DNA from: Bauldia sp.
GTDB lineage: Bacteria > Pseudomonadota > Alphaproteobacteria > Rhizobiales > Kaistiaceae
Direction of reading: 5' to 3'
Length of the DNA stretch: 9,406 bases
NCBI GenBank assembly: GCA_020442095.1
Contig: JAGRKY010000403.1
Location: forward strand, 1,945-11,350
The position numbers were made by a program, and so were the translations under genes. Shown piece by piece: positions 1-7,276 of this stretch. The notes under the pieces were generated by a model, which made no database searches, was not told the origin of the DNA, and worked only from the letters and a program-made list of their open reading frames with translations. The first letter of the stretch is position 1; each line of letters opens with the position of its first letter.

Positions 1-430
1 GCTCGGCGACGATCTCGATGCCTGGATGGCGGACAGCTATCTCTTGAAGCGCACCTTCCGGAGCTGCGCCCTGATCTCGGGACTGATCGAGAAGCGCCAT
101 CCGGGAAAGGAGAAGACCGGCCGGCAGATGACCGTCTCCTCGGACCTGATCTACGATGTGCTGCGCGCCCACGAACCGGACCACATCCTGATGCAGGCGA
201 CCTGGGCGGATGCCGCGACAGGACAGCTCGACGTCGCCCGCCTCGGCGAGATGCTGTCGCGAATCAAGGGCAGGATCGTGCATAAGCAACTCGATCGCAT
301 CTCGCCGCTGGCGCTGCCGGTGATGCTCGAGATCGGGCGGGAGGTGATCGCCGGCGAGGCGCAGGAAGACGTCCTGCGCGAAGCGGCCGAGGACTTGGTC
401 AGGGAAGCGATGGGCGACGATGCGGCCTGA
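1..430 (+). CDS. Ligase-associated DNA damage response DEXH-box helicase (Lhr-like), C-terminal end only
   Basis: This is a partial gene that enters from the left edge; its frame is open from base 2, so the ATG at 26 is an internal methionine and not the start. About 142 C-terminal residues are visible. Segments such as LKRTFRSCALISGLIEKRHPG, KTGRQMTVSSDLIYDVLRAH and the ending ISPLALPVMLEIGRE match the C-terminal region of the Lhr-like helicases of the ligase-associated repair cluster (family TIGR04121). The helicase motor motifs lie outside the window, so activity cannot be judged. These enzymes are inferred to remodel DNA together with an ATP-dependent ligase, an SNM1/beta-lactamase-fold exonuclease and PdeM. 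Here pdeM follows directly and overlaps the stop codon by 11 bases, which supports the assignment. The ligase and exonuclease genes would be expected to the left. Function is inferred from family and context. Confidence 0.9.
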   Translation, partial: LGDDLDAWMADSYLLKRTFRSCALISGLIEKRHPGKEKTGRQMTVSSDLIYDVLRAHEPDHILMQATWADAATGQLDVARLGEMLSRIKGRIVHKQLDRISPLALPVMLEIGREVIAGEAQEDVLREAAEDLVREAMGDDAA

Positions 431-1142
431 ACCGACACGACATGGAGCCAACAACCCCGAGCCGACGCTTGTCGGGGTGTCCGGCGTCGTGCTCGAGGCA
501 TTCGCCGATGGCGGCCTGTGGTGGGCCGACCGGCGGCTGCTCGTCGTTGCCGATCTCCATTTCGAGAAAGGTTCCTCCTTCGCGCGGCGCGGCCAGATGC
601 TGCCGCCCTACGACACGGCCGAGACGCTCGCGCGACTTGCGCGGCTGATCGGGCGGCTCGACCCGGCCGTCGTGATCGCGCTCGGCGACAGCTTCCATGA
701 CGACGGCGGAGCGGCGCGCCTCCTGCCGCGCGACCGGGCGGCGCTCGCCAGGCTGCAATCCGGCCGCGAATGGATCTGGATCGCCGGCAACCACGACCGC
801 AACGCCGCAGCGGGGCTCGACGGCATGCATGCCGAGACCCTTGCCATCGGCCCGCTGGTCTTCCGCCACGAGCCGGCCGTGGGCGAAGAGGCCGCAGGCG
901 AGATCGCCGGGCACCTGCATCCCGCCGCCCGTGTCGCCGGTCGCGGCAAATGGGTGCGGCGGCGCTGCTTCGCCGGCGACGGCAACCGGCTGGTGCTGCC
1001 GGCCTTCGGCGCCTATGCGGGGGGCCTCAACGTCCTCGATCGGGCGTTCGCCGGGCTGTTCGCCGGCCCGGGCTTCCGGGCCTTCGTCCTTGGCGAGGAT
1101 CGCGTCTACGCGGTCGGCCGCAAGGTGCTCCGTCCCGACTGA
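420..1142 (+). CDS. pdeM: Ligase-associated DNA damage response endonuclease PdeM (metallophosphoesterase)
   Basis: A 240-residue calcineurin-like phosphoesterase, the usual size for the PdeM family (TIGR04123). All metal-binding blocks are visible in order: ADLHFEKG at residues 44-51, LGDSFHDD at 88-95, GNHD at 123-126, FRHEP at 148-152 and GHLHP at 164-168, followed by the family-typical PAFGAYAGG at 194-202. An intact two-metal site is therefore likely. Family members act as DNA phosphodiesterases/endonucleases in the cytoplasm and are encoded with a DNA ligase, exonuclease and Lhr-like helicase. The ATG at 420 lies inside the last codons of the helicase gene (11-base overlap), implying co-transcription and probably coupled translation. 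The family core begins near residue 21, so a slightly later start cannot be excluded. The gene ends 18 bases before the stop of the convergent TIGR02186 gene, and I see no convincing terminator in that gap. Confidence 0.92.
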   Translation: MRPEPTRHGANNPEPTLVGVSGVVLEAFADGGLWWADRRLLVVADLHFEKGSSFARRGQMLPPYDTAETLARLARLIGRLDPAVVIALGDSFHDDGGAARLLPRDRAALARLQSGREWIWIAGNHDRNAAAGLDGMHAETLAIGPLVFRHEPAVGEEAAGEIAGHLHPAARVAGRGKWVRRRCFAGDGNRLVLPAFGAYAGGLNVLDRAFAGLFAGPGFRAFVLGEDRVYAVGRKVLRPD

Positions 1143-1160
1143 CAGGGAAACGCGCGCCGC

Positions 1161-1931
1161 TCAGTCCCGCCGGAAGATCACGCCGGCGAGCCAGCCGGTG
1201 AACAGCGCCAGCAGGACACAGGCGAGCCCGTAGAAAAGCGCGTGTTCGTGGGCGGCGGCGAACATGAACTGCTCGAAGCCGACCTTGGTGATGTCGAGCT
1301 TGCCCTTCTCATGGGCGAGCAACGCGTTGCCGGAGAAGAGATAGACGTCGATCGTGTAGTGGCCGTCCGGCGCGTTGGCCGGAATCCACATCGCCGACTG
1401 GAAGACATTCTCGCTGCCGCCGATGAAGGTGACGCCCGCCGGCTGTTCCGAATAGAGCCCTGCCTTTTGCTTGAGGCGAATGAAGGCGTCGCGAAACTCG
1501 GACGCGGCCGGATCGTTGGCCTCGGGGCGGTCCCGGTAGGTGAACTGGATGCTGTCGAAGCCGACCTGGTTGCGCGCAAGGAGCTGCGGCGTCGCCACCT
1601 TCTCCAGTTCGCTCGAGGTCTCGAGGGCGTAGAAGGACGGGGCGCCGACGAAGGTCTCGTATCCGCTGTTAACCCAGATGAAGACGATGCGGTCCTTACG
1701 GCGTTCGACCACCGTTTCCGACGGACCGCGCAGGACCACCGCGACCTCGTAGTCGGTATTGCGCGATACCGTCGCCGCGTCGCGTTCGATCACCCCGAAG
1801 AGCGTCACGGTCTCGCCGCTGAAGGTCGAATTGACATTGATCTCACCGGTCGACAGGGCGATCGTCAGCTGCTCGGCTTCGGCGCTACCGGCAAAGACAC
1901 AACAGCAAAACAGCGCGGCGAGCCCCCTCAC
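1161..1931 (-). CDS. TIGR02186 family membrane-anchored periplasmic protein, partner of TauE/SafE transporter
   Basis: A 256-residue protein of the alphaproteobacterial family TIGR02186 (Pfam Alph_Pro_TM). Residues 1-19 form a signal peptide (hydrophobic GLAALFCCCVFAGS, then an AEA cleavage-like end). Residues 20-228 make a soluble, mostly beta-looking domain opening with QLTIALSTGEINVNSTFSGE, the family signature region. Residues 231-253 are a single C-terminal membrane helix, followed by FRRD. Topology is thus inferred to be periplasmic domain, membrane anchor, very short cytoplasmic tail. The start is GTG at 1931; it shares four bases (GTGA) with the stop of the upstream transporter gene, so translation is probably coupled. 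In alphaproteobacteria this family is regularly found next to a TauE/SafE transporter, which suggests one functional unit, but its biochemical role is not established. Three adjacent cysteines lie inside the signal peptide; they do not form a normal lipobox. Confidence 0.9.
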   Translation of the reverse strand: MRGLAALFCCCVFAGSAEAEQLTIALSTGEINVNSTFSGETVTLFGVIERDAATVSRNTDYEVAVVLRGPSETVVERRKDRIVFIWVNSGYETFVGAPSFYALETSSELEKVATPQLLARNQVGFDSIQFTYRDRPEANDPAASEFRDAFIRLKQKAGLYSEQPAGVTFIGGSENVFQSAMWIPANAPDGHYTIDVYLFSGNALLAHEKGKLDITKVGFEQFMFAAAHEHALFYGLACVLLALFTGWLAGVIFRRD

Positions 1932-2905
1932 AGCGCGCCTCCGGTCAGGACAGTCAGCGAATAGCGCTCGACCGGCGGAGTCACGAGGCCGATGAAGAAG
2001 CGCGCGCCGACCGCCAGAACCAGCAGCGCCAGGAGGGCGCGGAGCTGGTCACCGCGGATATTCTGCCCGACCCTGACACCGAATTGCGCGCCGATGACGC
2101 CGCCGACCATCAGGATGATGGCAAGGACGATATCGACGGTCTGGCTGGAAAAAGCGTGGAGCAGCGTCGCGATCGCCATGGTCGCGACGATCTGGATCAG
2201 CGACGTGCCGATCACGACATTGGTCGGCACCCGCAGGAGGTAGATGAGGGCGGGAACGAGGATGAAGCCGCCGCCGATGCCGAGGAGCGCGCCGAGGAAG
2301 CCGATGCCGACGCCCAGCGCAACCACCGGAATCGCGCTGACATAGAGCTTCGAGCGCTTGAAGCGCATCTTGAAGGGGAGCCGATGGACCCAGTTGTGCT
2401 GGGCGGCGCGACGGAGCGGCGCGGGCCGGCCCTTGCGCGCGTTGATCATCGAGGTGACCGACTCGCGCAACATCAGGATGCCGATCAGGCCGAGGAAGGT
2501 GACGTAGCTGATGCCGATGATCAGGTCGAGCTGGCCGAGCTGGCGCAGGGCGTTGAAGACGATGACGCCGAGCAGCGTCCCGACCGCGCCCGACAGCATC
2601 AGCACGACGGCGAGCTTCATGTCGATCATCCGCCGCCGCCAGTAGCTCAGCGCCGCCGAGGACGAGGAGGCGACGATCTGGGAGGCGACGGTGGCGATCG
2701 ACACCACCGGTGGAATGCCGGAGAAGATCAGCAGCGGCGTCAGCAGGAATCCGCCCCCGACCCCGAAGAGCCCGGAGAGGAAGCCGACGGCTCCCCCCAT
2801 GCCGAAAATGATGAACATGTTCACCGAAAGCCCGGCAATGGGGAGATAGATCAGCACGGTGAAAAGCCAGTCGCAGTCGGAATTTCGAGGCGCCGGAGGC
2901 CGCAC
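1928..2905 (-). CDS. Sulfite exporter TauE/SafE family membrane protein
   Basis: A polytopic inner-membrane transporter of the TauE/SafE family, 325 residues as drawn. The internal duplication typical of the family is clear: GFLSGLFGVGGGFLLTPLLI at 41-60 is repeated as GFLGALLGIGGGFILVPALI at 202-221. Each half is followed by further hydrophobic helices, and a basic loop around 155-187 separates the halves. Characterised relatives are implicated in export of sulfite or sulfoacetate and in organosulfur metabolism; substrate specificity here is unknown. The start is uncertain. GTG at 2905 gives 325 residues but adds an uncharacteristic N-terminus (RPPAPRNSDCDW). GTG at 2857 gives 309 residues beginning LIYLPIAGLSVN, which fits the family better. 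Neither has a good Shine-Dalgarno sequence. The 3' end overlaps the TIGR02186 gene by four bases. The gene lies downstream of podJ on the same strand, separated by 72-120 bases. Confidence 0.9.
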   Translation of the reverse strand: MRPPAPRNSDCDWLFTVLIYLPIAGLSVNMFIIFGMGGAVGFLSGLFGVGGGFLLTPLLIFSGIPPVVSIATVASQIVASSSSAALSYWRRRMIDMKLAVVLMLSGAVGTLLGVIVFNALRQLGQLDLIIGISYVTFLGLIGILMLRESVTSMINARKGRPAPLRRAAQHNWVHRLPFKMRFKRSKLYVSAIPVVALGVGIGFLGALLGIGGGFILVPALIYLLRVPTNVVIGTSLIQIVATMAIATLLHAFSSQTVDIVLAIILMVGGVIGAQFGVRVGQNIRGDQLRALLALLVLAVGARFFIGLVTPPVERYSLTVLTGGAL

Positions 2906-2934
2906 GAAGCGACGGAATCGATAAAGCGCTGCAA

Positions 2935-2959
2935 CCGCCGCCCTGTCAACGCGCGGCGG
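2935..2959 (-). terminator. GC-rich hairpin between podJ and the tauE-like gene, possible weak terminator
   Basis: On the minus strand, 18 bases past the podJ stop, CCGCCGC (2953-2959) can pair perfectly with GCGGCGG (2935-2941) across an 11-base loop. The following transcript (TTGCAGCGCTTTATCG) has only short T runs, so this is not a textbook intrinsic terminator. It may reduce read-through into the transporter gene, protect the podJ mRNA end, or be a by-product of high GC content. Confidence 0.35.
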
Positions 2960-2977
2960 CGCACAACAGAGCCCGCG

Positions 2978-5900
2978 CTACCCGGATTCCCCGCCAGCGA
3001 GGGCAACGACGAGGCTGCCGTCGATGACGCCGGTATCGGCGACGCCGATCCTGCGCTGGAAGGCGCGGACGGCTTCCTTCGTCTTCGGTCCCTCGATGCC
3101 GTCCGGCGGGCCCGGATCGTAACCCTGCTCGGCGAGCAGCGCCTGGATCTTCATGACAAGCGCCTTCTGGTCCTCGGCCGTGACGGTCTTGACCTCGTCG
3201 CCCCAGCCGCCTTCCGGCACGACCACGGTGTTGGCAGCTTCGACCGGCGGCTTGGTGCGCCAGGCCTGGACCGAGGCGCGCGCGGCAGCGAGCTCGTCCG
3301 GCGAGAGAAGGCCGGCGACCTCATCCCGGCGCGCGGCGGCATCGCTGTCGCCGGCTGCGGCCGCGATGGCAAACCACTTGTAGGATTCGGGGAAGCTCTG
3401 TTCGAGGCCGAGGCCCCGGGCGTAGATGACGCCGAGATTATACTGGCTGTCCTTGACGCCGTAGTTGGCAGCGGCGAGGAACCACTCCACCGCCTTGGCA
3501 TGGTCCGGGCGGTCGTCGACGCCCTCGCTCAACAGGACCGCGAGGTTGTGCATCGCGCCGACATTGCCCTGGTCGGCAGCGCGCTGATACCACTTGACCG
3601 CCTCGTTGAGGTCCTTCTGGACGCCCTGGCCGCGCTCATAGAGGCTGCCGAGCCGGTATTGGGCAACGGCAACATTCGCCGCCGCGGCGCGCTGGTACCA
3701 TTTCGCCGCGGTGGCCAGATCCTTGGCGGTCTCGCGGCCCTCGGCGAAGCGGTTGGCGATCTCGAAGGCGGCGGCGGGATCGCCGGCGGCGGCAGCGGCG
3801 CGGAGCCGGTCCGAGCCGACCATCGGCAGCTTGGGATCCTGGGGAATTGTCGCGGACACGGCGTATGCCGGGGCCGGTTCCGGCGCGGCTTCCGCACCGG
3901 GCTCGCCGCCTCCCTCGAAGACGCCACTGAACCGATCGCCGATCGTCGTGACATTGGCGAGGTCCATCGCGGTCCTGGCATTCGCCGGCGGCGGCACCAG
4001 CGCGGGCGCGTCGACCTGCGGCATTGTCGGATCGGCAGCGACACCAGAGGCGCGAGCGACGTGTTTCGGCTTGTCGGCGGGACGTTCGGTGGCGACCGGC
4101 TTCGCCATGGCCGCCTCCTCCGGGGAGCCGACATGCGGACCGAGCACCTGGATGGCGCCGAGCGCCAGCACGATCGCGGCGGCGGCAAGCAGGAGCGGCT
4201 TCTTGCGGTTGCGGATCGCCTGGCCGATGCGGGCGAAGGGGCTCACCTTCGGCTCCTGCTCGGTCTCCTCGGCCTGTGTCTCGATCTCGGCCTCGGCGAC
4301 GGCAGCCTGGGCCGCGCGCCGTGCCGCGGCGATGAAGTCGGCCCGCCGGTCGCCCGACTTGCGCTCCGGATCGGCGCTCGCCGCGGTCAATTCGCGGAGC
4401 GCGGCAAGATCCGGTCGGGCGGACCGTGGCTCGGCTCGCGGCGCGGCGGGCCTCTCCTCCTCGACCGGCTTGACCTCCGGCCGGACCGGCGAAGGCGCGG
4501 GTCCACGGAATTCGGGCTCGGGACCGTATGTCCCGGTGGCCGCGGCGACGCTGCGGACCTCCTCGACCTCGGGCTCCGCTTCCAGGCGTCCGAGGCGGTC
4601 GACGATCGAGGCAAGCGACCCTTGCAGCGACTCGATGGTTTCGCTGGTGCGCTCGCTGGAATCCTCGACGGTCCTGCTGATCTGCTCGAGGTTCTCCCGC
4701 AATACCTCCAGCAGGTCGTGATCGGCGCTCTTCTCGGCGAAGTCGCGGACGGCCTCCCGGGCGGCGATCCGCGCCGCTTCGATCGATTCTTCGCGGCCAT
4801 CGGCAAGGCCGGACTGGAGTCGGACCAGATTCTCCTCGAGTGTCTTCAGCGCTTCGGTGCGCGGCGTCGTCCGGTCGAGCTCGGCCGCGATCGTCGCGAC
4901 CCGCTCTTCCAGCGCGCTGAGCTGTCCGGCATCCGCTTCCGGCCGGGACGCCACTTCCATCCGGACGGCGAGATCCTGGATCTGGCTTTCGAGATAGTCG
5001 AGCCGCGGCGGCTCGCGCTCCGCGATCTCGCGGCGGATGGTGGCGATCTCGGCGTGAATCTCGTCGAGAGCCGCCGGATCGCCGGCATGGACGTTGATCG
5101 CCTCGATCGCCTCGGCAAGCCGTTCGAGGCGGTCATGGAGGTCCTCGACCATGCCTGACAGCGGAAGCTGGGAAAGCGTCTCGTCGATACGGGCGGAGAT
5201 GTCGTCGAAGCGATTCTCCAGGCGGTTGAAGGCGGCTTCCTCGCGCTCGACCGCCGAGCGTTCCCGCGTATCGAGCAGTTCGCGGATTTCGGCGATCTCG
5301 GTGGCGAGGTCGGCGACCGTCGCGCCGTCGGGCGATATCACCTGGCCCGAGGCGACGCTCTCGAGGGTGCTGCGGATTTCCGCGATGCTGGCGGCAAGGC
5401 CGGGGATCGCCTCCATGTCCGGCCCGGCACCCCGGGAGGCGACGAGATCCTCCAGCGCGCCGCGAATATCGGCAAGGGACGACGCCATGCCGACGGCGAT
5501 CGCCTCGGACTTGGCCTGTCGTGCGGTCAGCGATGTCTCGATCGTCCGGGCAAGCTCGTTGACGCGCATTTCCAGCCGCGAGACGGCCTGGGGGCTGTCG
5601 TCGGTTTCCAGCGACCAGCGCAGCGAAGCGATCTCCTCGCCAAGCGCGTCGAGCTTGCCGCGATCGGGCAGCCGTCGCGCCAGTTCGGCGAAGCGGTCGA
5701 GCATGGTGTCCTCGCGGGCAAACCCCGGAGGCACGGCGCCGATTTCGGGCAAACGCCGGATCAGGTCCTCGAAGCGGTCGATCAACGTCGCCTCGCGCGC
5801 GGTGCCTTTGCTGACGGCGCCGAGGGCGTCGAGTTCGTTGCGGATCTCGTGCAGCAGGTCGCGGTCGACCGGGCGTTCGGCGGCAAGCGCGTCGAGGCGG

Positions 5901-6919
5901 TTGACGATGTCCGACAATCCATCGTCATCGCTCGTCGCGGCGCCGATGCTCTCGACGATCCGTTCCTCGAGCCGCGCCATCTCGTCCCGCAGGGCCTGAA
6001 GCGCCTCCGGAACCGCCGTGTCCGGCGCGGCATCACGGCTCCGCCCGGCCTGGCGGTCGGTGATCTCGGCAAGGGCGGCGGCGATGGGATCGTCGTCCCG
6101 CGGGGGAGGCTCGGTCTCGGTGACGAGCCGCCTTGCGATATCCGACAATTTCCGTTCGATGCGCTGGATGCGGTCCTGCTCCATGGCGTCGGCTGCCCTG
6201 GCTTGCTGGCGTCTCTCGACCTGTTCGCTGGCGTCGCGAATCCGTGACTCGAGCTGCCTCAACGTGCGATCGAGGCTGGCGACCGAAGCACGCTGGTCCT
6301 GTCGCGGCTTGGGATTGGCGGCCAGCAATTCCTCGAGCCGGCCCCGCAACTCCTGGAAGGAATCGTCGCGCGGCGCGCGTACGGATCGCCGCTCCGCCGT
6401 TCCCGCGATCCGCTGGTCGAGCCTGCGGAGCGCATCCGCGACACCACCGGCAGGATCGCTCTTCCCCGCCGCTCGCCCGACGCGCAGGCCTTCAATCGTC
6501 GAGCGGGCGGACTCGTCCGCATCGTCGAGGCTCCGGGCAAGACGATCGATCATCCCGGCCAATTCCCTGATTGTTTCGCTTCGCGCGGGGCCATCGTCCG
6601 GTCCCATCCCGCCGACCCGGCTGAGGCGCGCTTCAATTTCGCCGAGCCGGTCGACGAGACCGGCCACCGCCGCACGACCGCCGCCACTCATCGTCCTGAT
6701 CCGCTGCGCCAGGGCGGAAGCGGCGTCGGTCAACGCCTCGAGCGTGGCGGCGTCTCCGCCGGGATCGGGAAGTCCGGCACCGGTCGTCGCTGCAGCCCGG
6801 CTGGCAATCGCCTCGCGGAGCCATTCATCGAGCGACATGCCTGCCCGCCGAGCGGCTTCCTGCGCCGCGGCGCGAGCATCGTCGTCAACTTTAATGCTCC
6901 ACGACATACCCGATTTCAT
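2978..6919 (-). CDS. podJ: Polar localization factor PodJ-like protein (coiled coil, one membrane helix, Sel1 repeats, peptidoglycan-binding domain)
   Basis: A 1313-residue protein with the architecture of the alphaproteobacterial polar organiser PodJ. Residues 1-45 hold a conserved head (SWSIKVDDDARAAAQEAARR, then MSLDEWL). Residues about 90-785 are long, broken coiled coil, with a 27-residue repeat at 372-421 and 30-residue repeats at 481-550. A Pro/Glu-rich linker spans about 799-836, then the family motif RADFIAAARRAAQ at 859-871 and a single membrane helix at 909-927. The periplasmic part has a Pro/Ala-rich linker, four Sel1-type repeats at about 1046-1190 (e.g. AVKWYQRAADQGNVGAM) and a peptidoglycan-binding domain at 1254-1313. 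In Caulobacter and Agrobacterium PodJ recruits polarity, motility and growth factors to a pole; PodJ of Caulobacter is processed in the periplasm. The ATG at 6919 is preferred because AGGG lies 4 bases upstream; an in-frame ATG at 6907 is possible. It is transcribed divergently from the S24 repressor gene. Confidence 0.88.
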   Translation of the reverse strand: MKSGMSWSIKVDDDARAAAQEAARRAGMSLDEWLREAIASRAAATTGAGLPDPGGDAATLEALTDAASALAQRIRTMSGGGRAAVAGLVDRLGEIEARLSRVGGMGPDDGPARSETIRELAGMIDRLARSLDDADESARSTIEGLRVGRAAGKSDPAGGVADALRRLDQRIAGTAERRSVRAPRDDSFQELRGRLEELLAANPKPRQDQRASVASLDRTLRQLESRIRDASEQVERRQQARAADAMEQDRIQRIERKLSDIARRLVTETEPPPRDDDPIAAALAEITDRQAGRSRDAAPDTAVPEALQALRDEMARLEERIVESIGAATSDDDGLSDIVNRLDALAAERPVDRDLLHEIRNELDALGAVSKGTAREATLIDRFEDLIRRLPEIGAVPPGFAREDTMLDRFAELARRLPDRGKLDALGEEIASLRWSLETDDSPQAVSRLEMRVNELARTIETSLTARQAKSEAIAVGMASSLADIRGALEDLVASRGAGPDMEAIPGLAASIAEIRSTLESVASGQVISPDGATVADLATEIAEIRELLDTRERSAVEREEAAFNRLENRFDDISARIDETLSQLPLSGMVEDLHDRLERLAEAIEAINVHAGDPAALDEIHAEIATIRREIAEREPPRLDYLESQIQDLAVRMEVASRPEADAGQLSALEERVATIAAELDRTTPRTEALKTLEENLVRLQSGLADGREESIEAARIAAREAVRDFAEKSADHDLLEVLRENLEQISRTVEDSSERTSETIESLQGSLASIVDRLGRLEAEPEVEEVRSVAAATGTYGPEPEFRGPAPSPVRPEVKPVEEERPAAPRAEPRSARPDLAALRELTAASADPERKSGDRRADFIAAARRAAQAAVAEAEIETQAEETEQEPKVSPFARIGQAIRNRKKPLLLAAAAIVLALGAIQVLGPHVGSPEEAAMAKPVATERPADKPKHVARASGVAADPTMPQVDAPALVPPPANARTAMDLANVTTIGDRFSGVFEGGGEPGAEAAPEPAPAYAVSATIPQDPKLPMVGSDRLRAAAAAGDPAAAFEIANRFAEGRETAKDLATAAKWYQRAAAANVAVAQYRLGSLYERGQGVQKDLNEAVKWYQRAADQGNVGAMHNLAVLLSEGVDDRPDHAKAVEWFLAAANYGVKDSQYNLGVIYARGLGLEQSFPESYKWFAIAAAAGDSDAAARRDEVAGLLSPDELAAARASVQAWRTKPPVEAANTVVVPEGGWGDEVKTVTAEDQKALVMKIQALLAEQGYDPGPPDGIEGPKTKEAVRAFQRRIGVADTGVIDGSLVVALAGGESG

Positions 6920-6967
6920 CGATCCCTGCCCCGCCGCCGGTGCGCCCTCTCAAAGCCCGGAACCTCA

Positions 6968-6986
6968 GCGAATTCACGACATTCGC
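6968..6986. repeat. Inverted repeat near the podJ start
   Basis: GCGAAT (6968-6973) and ATTCGC (6981-6986) are perfect 6-base inverted arms separated by 7 bases. The dyad lies about 50-70 bases upstream of the podJ start codon, in its probable promoter or leader. It could be an operator or chance; nothing in the sequence decides. Confidence 0.3.
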
Positions 6987-7047
6987 GTCCGATGCCCGCC
7001 AGAGAATCGACCCCCGCTCCGACCCTCCAAGCCTTCGTCCAACATGG

Positions 7048-7062
7048 TAAACAGGGAGTTAA
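7048..7062 (-). promoter_or_regulatory. Candidate CtrA-binding box upstream of podJ
   Basis: On the minus strand this reads TTAA-CTCCCTG-TTTA, one base off the CtrA consensus TTAA-N7-TTAA with exact 7-base spacing. It sits in the single AT-rich patch of the region, about 130 bases upstream of the podJ start codon. CtrA is the master cell-cycle regulator of alphaproteobacteria, and podJ is cell-cycle controlled in Caulobacter, so the site is plausible. Binding is inferred only. Confidence 0.4.
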
Positions 7063-7130
7063 CCTTTCCGCTTCGTCTTAAAACTCAGGAAAGTGACCTC
7101 AACGCCCGGTTGCGGGGACAATCGGCGTTC

Positions 7131-7144
7131 GACCGGATCCGGTC
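7131..7144. promoter_or_regulatory. Perfect 14-base palindrome, candidate operator
   Basis: GACCGGATCCGGTC is identical to its reverse complement. It lies about 145 bases upstream of the repressor gene and 210 bases upstream of podJ. It could bind a dimeric regulator, but the GC-rich background raises the odds of chance palindromes. Confidence 0.3.
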
Positions 7145-7164
7145 CGCGTCCAGAGTGGCCGGAA

Positions 7165-7184
7165 ATCCCCGACAATCCGGGGAT
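7165..7184. promoter_or_regulatory. 20-base dyad, candidate operator
   Basis: ATCCCCG (7165-7171) and CGGGGAT (7178-7184) form perfect 7-base inverted arms around a 6-base spacer, flanked on both sides by CCGG. The spacing suits a dimeric helix-turn-helix repressor. It lies about 104 bases upstream of the repressor start. Autoregulation by the downstream S24 protein is the simplest hypothesis. Confidence 0.35.
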
Positions 7185-7250
7185 AGGCCGGCGCCGGGGC
7201 CCGGGACTCGACAAAGCCGCCGGGCGGGGATAAACCAAAGAGGTATTTAT

Positions 7251-7265
7251 TCCTGCCTCGCAGGA
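7251..7265. promoter_or_regulatory. 15-base dyad just upstream of the repressor ribosome binding site
   Basis: TCCTGC (7251-7256) and GCAGGA (7260-7265) form perfect 6-base inverted arms around CTC. The dyad ends 11 bases before the GGAGGGG ribosome binding site. It could be an operator over the transcription start or a small hairpin in the leader. Confidence 0.35.
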
Positions 7266-7276
7266 GCCCACGGCAC

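Noticed and set aside
1143..1160. A terminator between pdeM and the TIGR02186 gene
   Set aside because: The gap is only 18 bases and holds no convincing inverted repeat or T run.
1242..1964. A 240-residue plus-strand frame antisense to the TIGR02186 gene
   Set aside because: It is again in register with the opposite gene, with shadow composition, while the minus-strand product has a signal peptide, a family domain and a membrane helix.
3711..4721. A 336-residue Ser/Ala/Arg-rich plus-strand frame antisense to podJ
   Set aside because: The composition reflects GC-rich shadow translation and no domain is visible. The opposite strand encodes clear Sel1 repeats and the membrane helix.
2084..5158. 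A 1024-residue open frame on the plus strand, antisense to podJ and the transporter gene
   Set aside because: It is in codon-for-codon register with both minus-strand genes, so a stop would need a TTA, CTA or TCA codon in them, which are rare in this GC-rich genome. The translation is a low-complexity Arg/Asp/Gly-rich shadow, crosses two genes and their gap, and matches no family I know.
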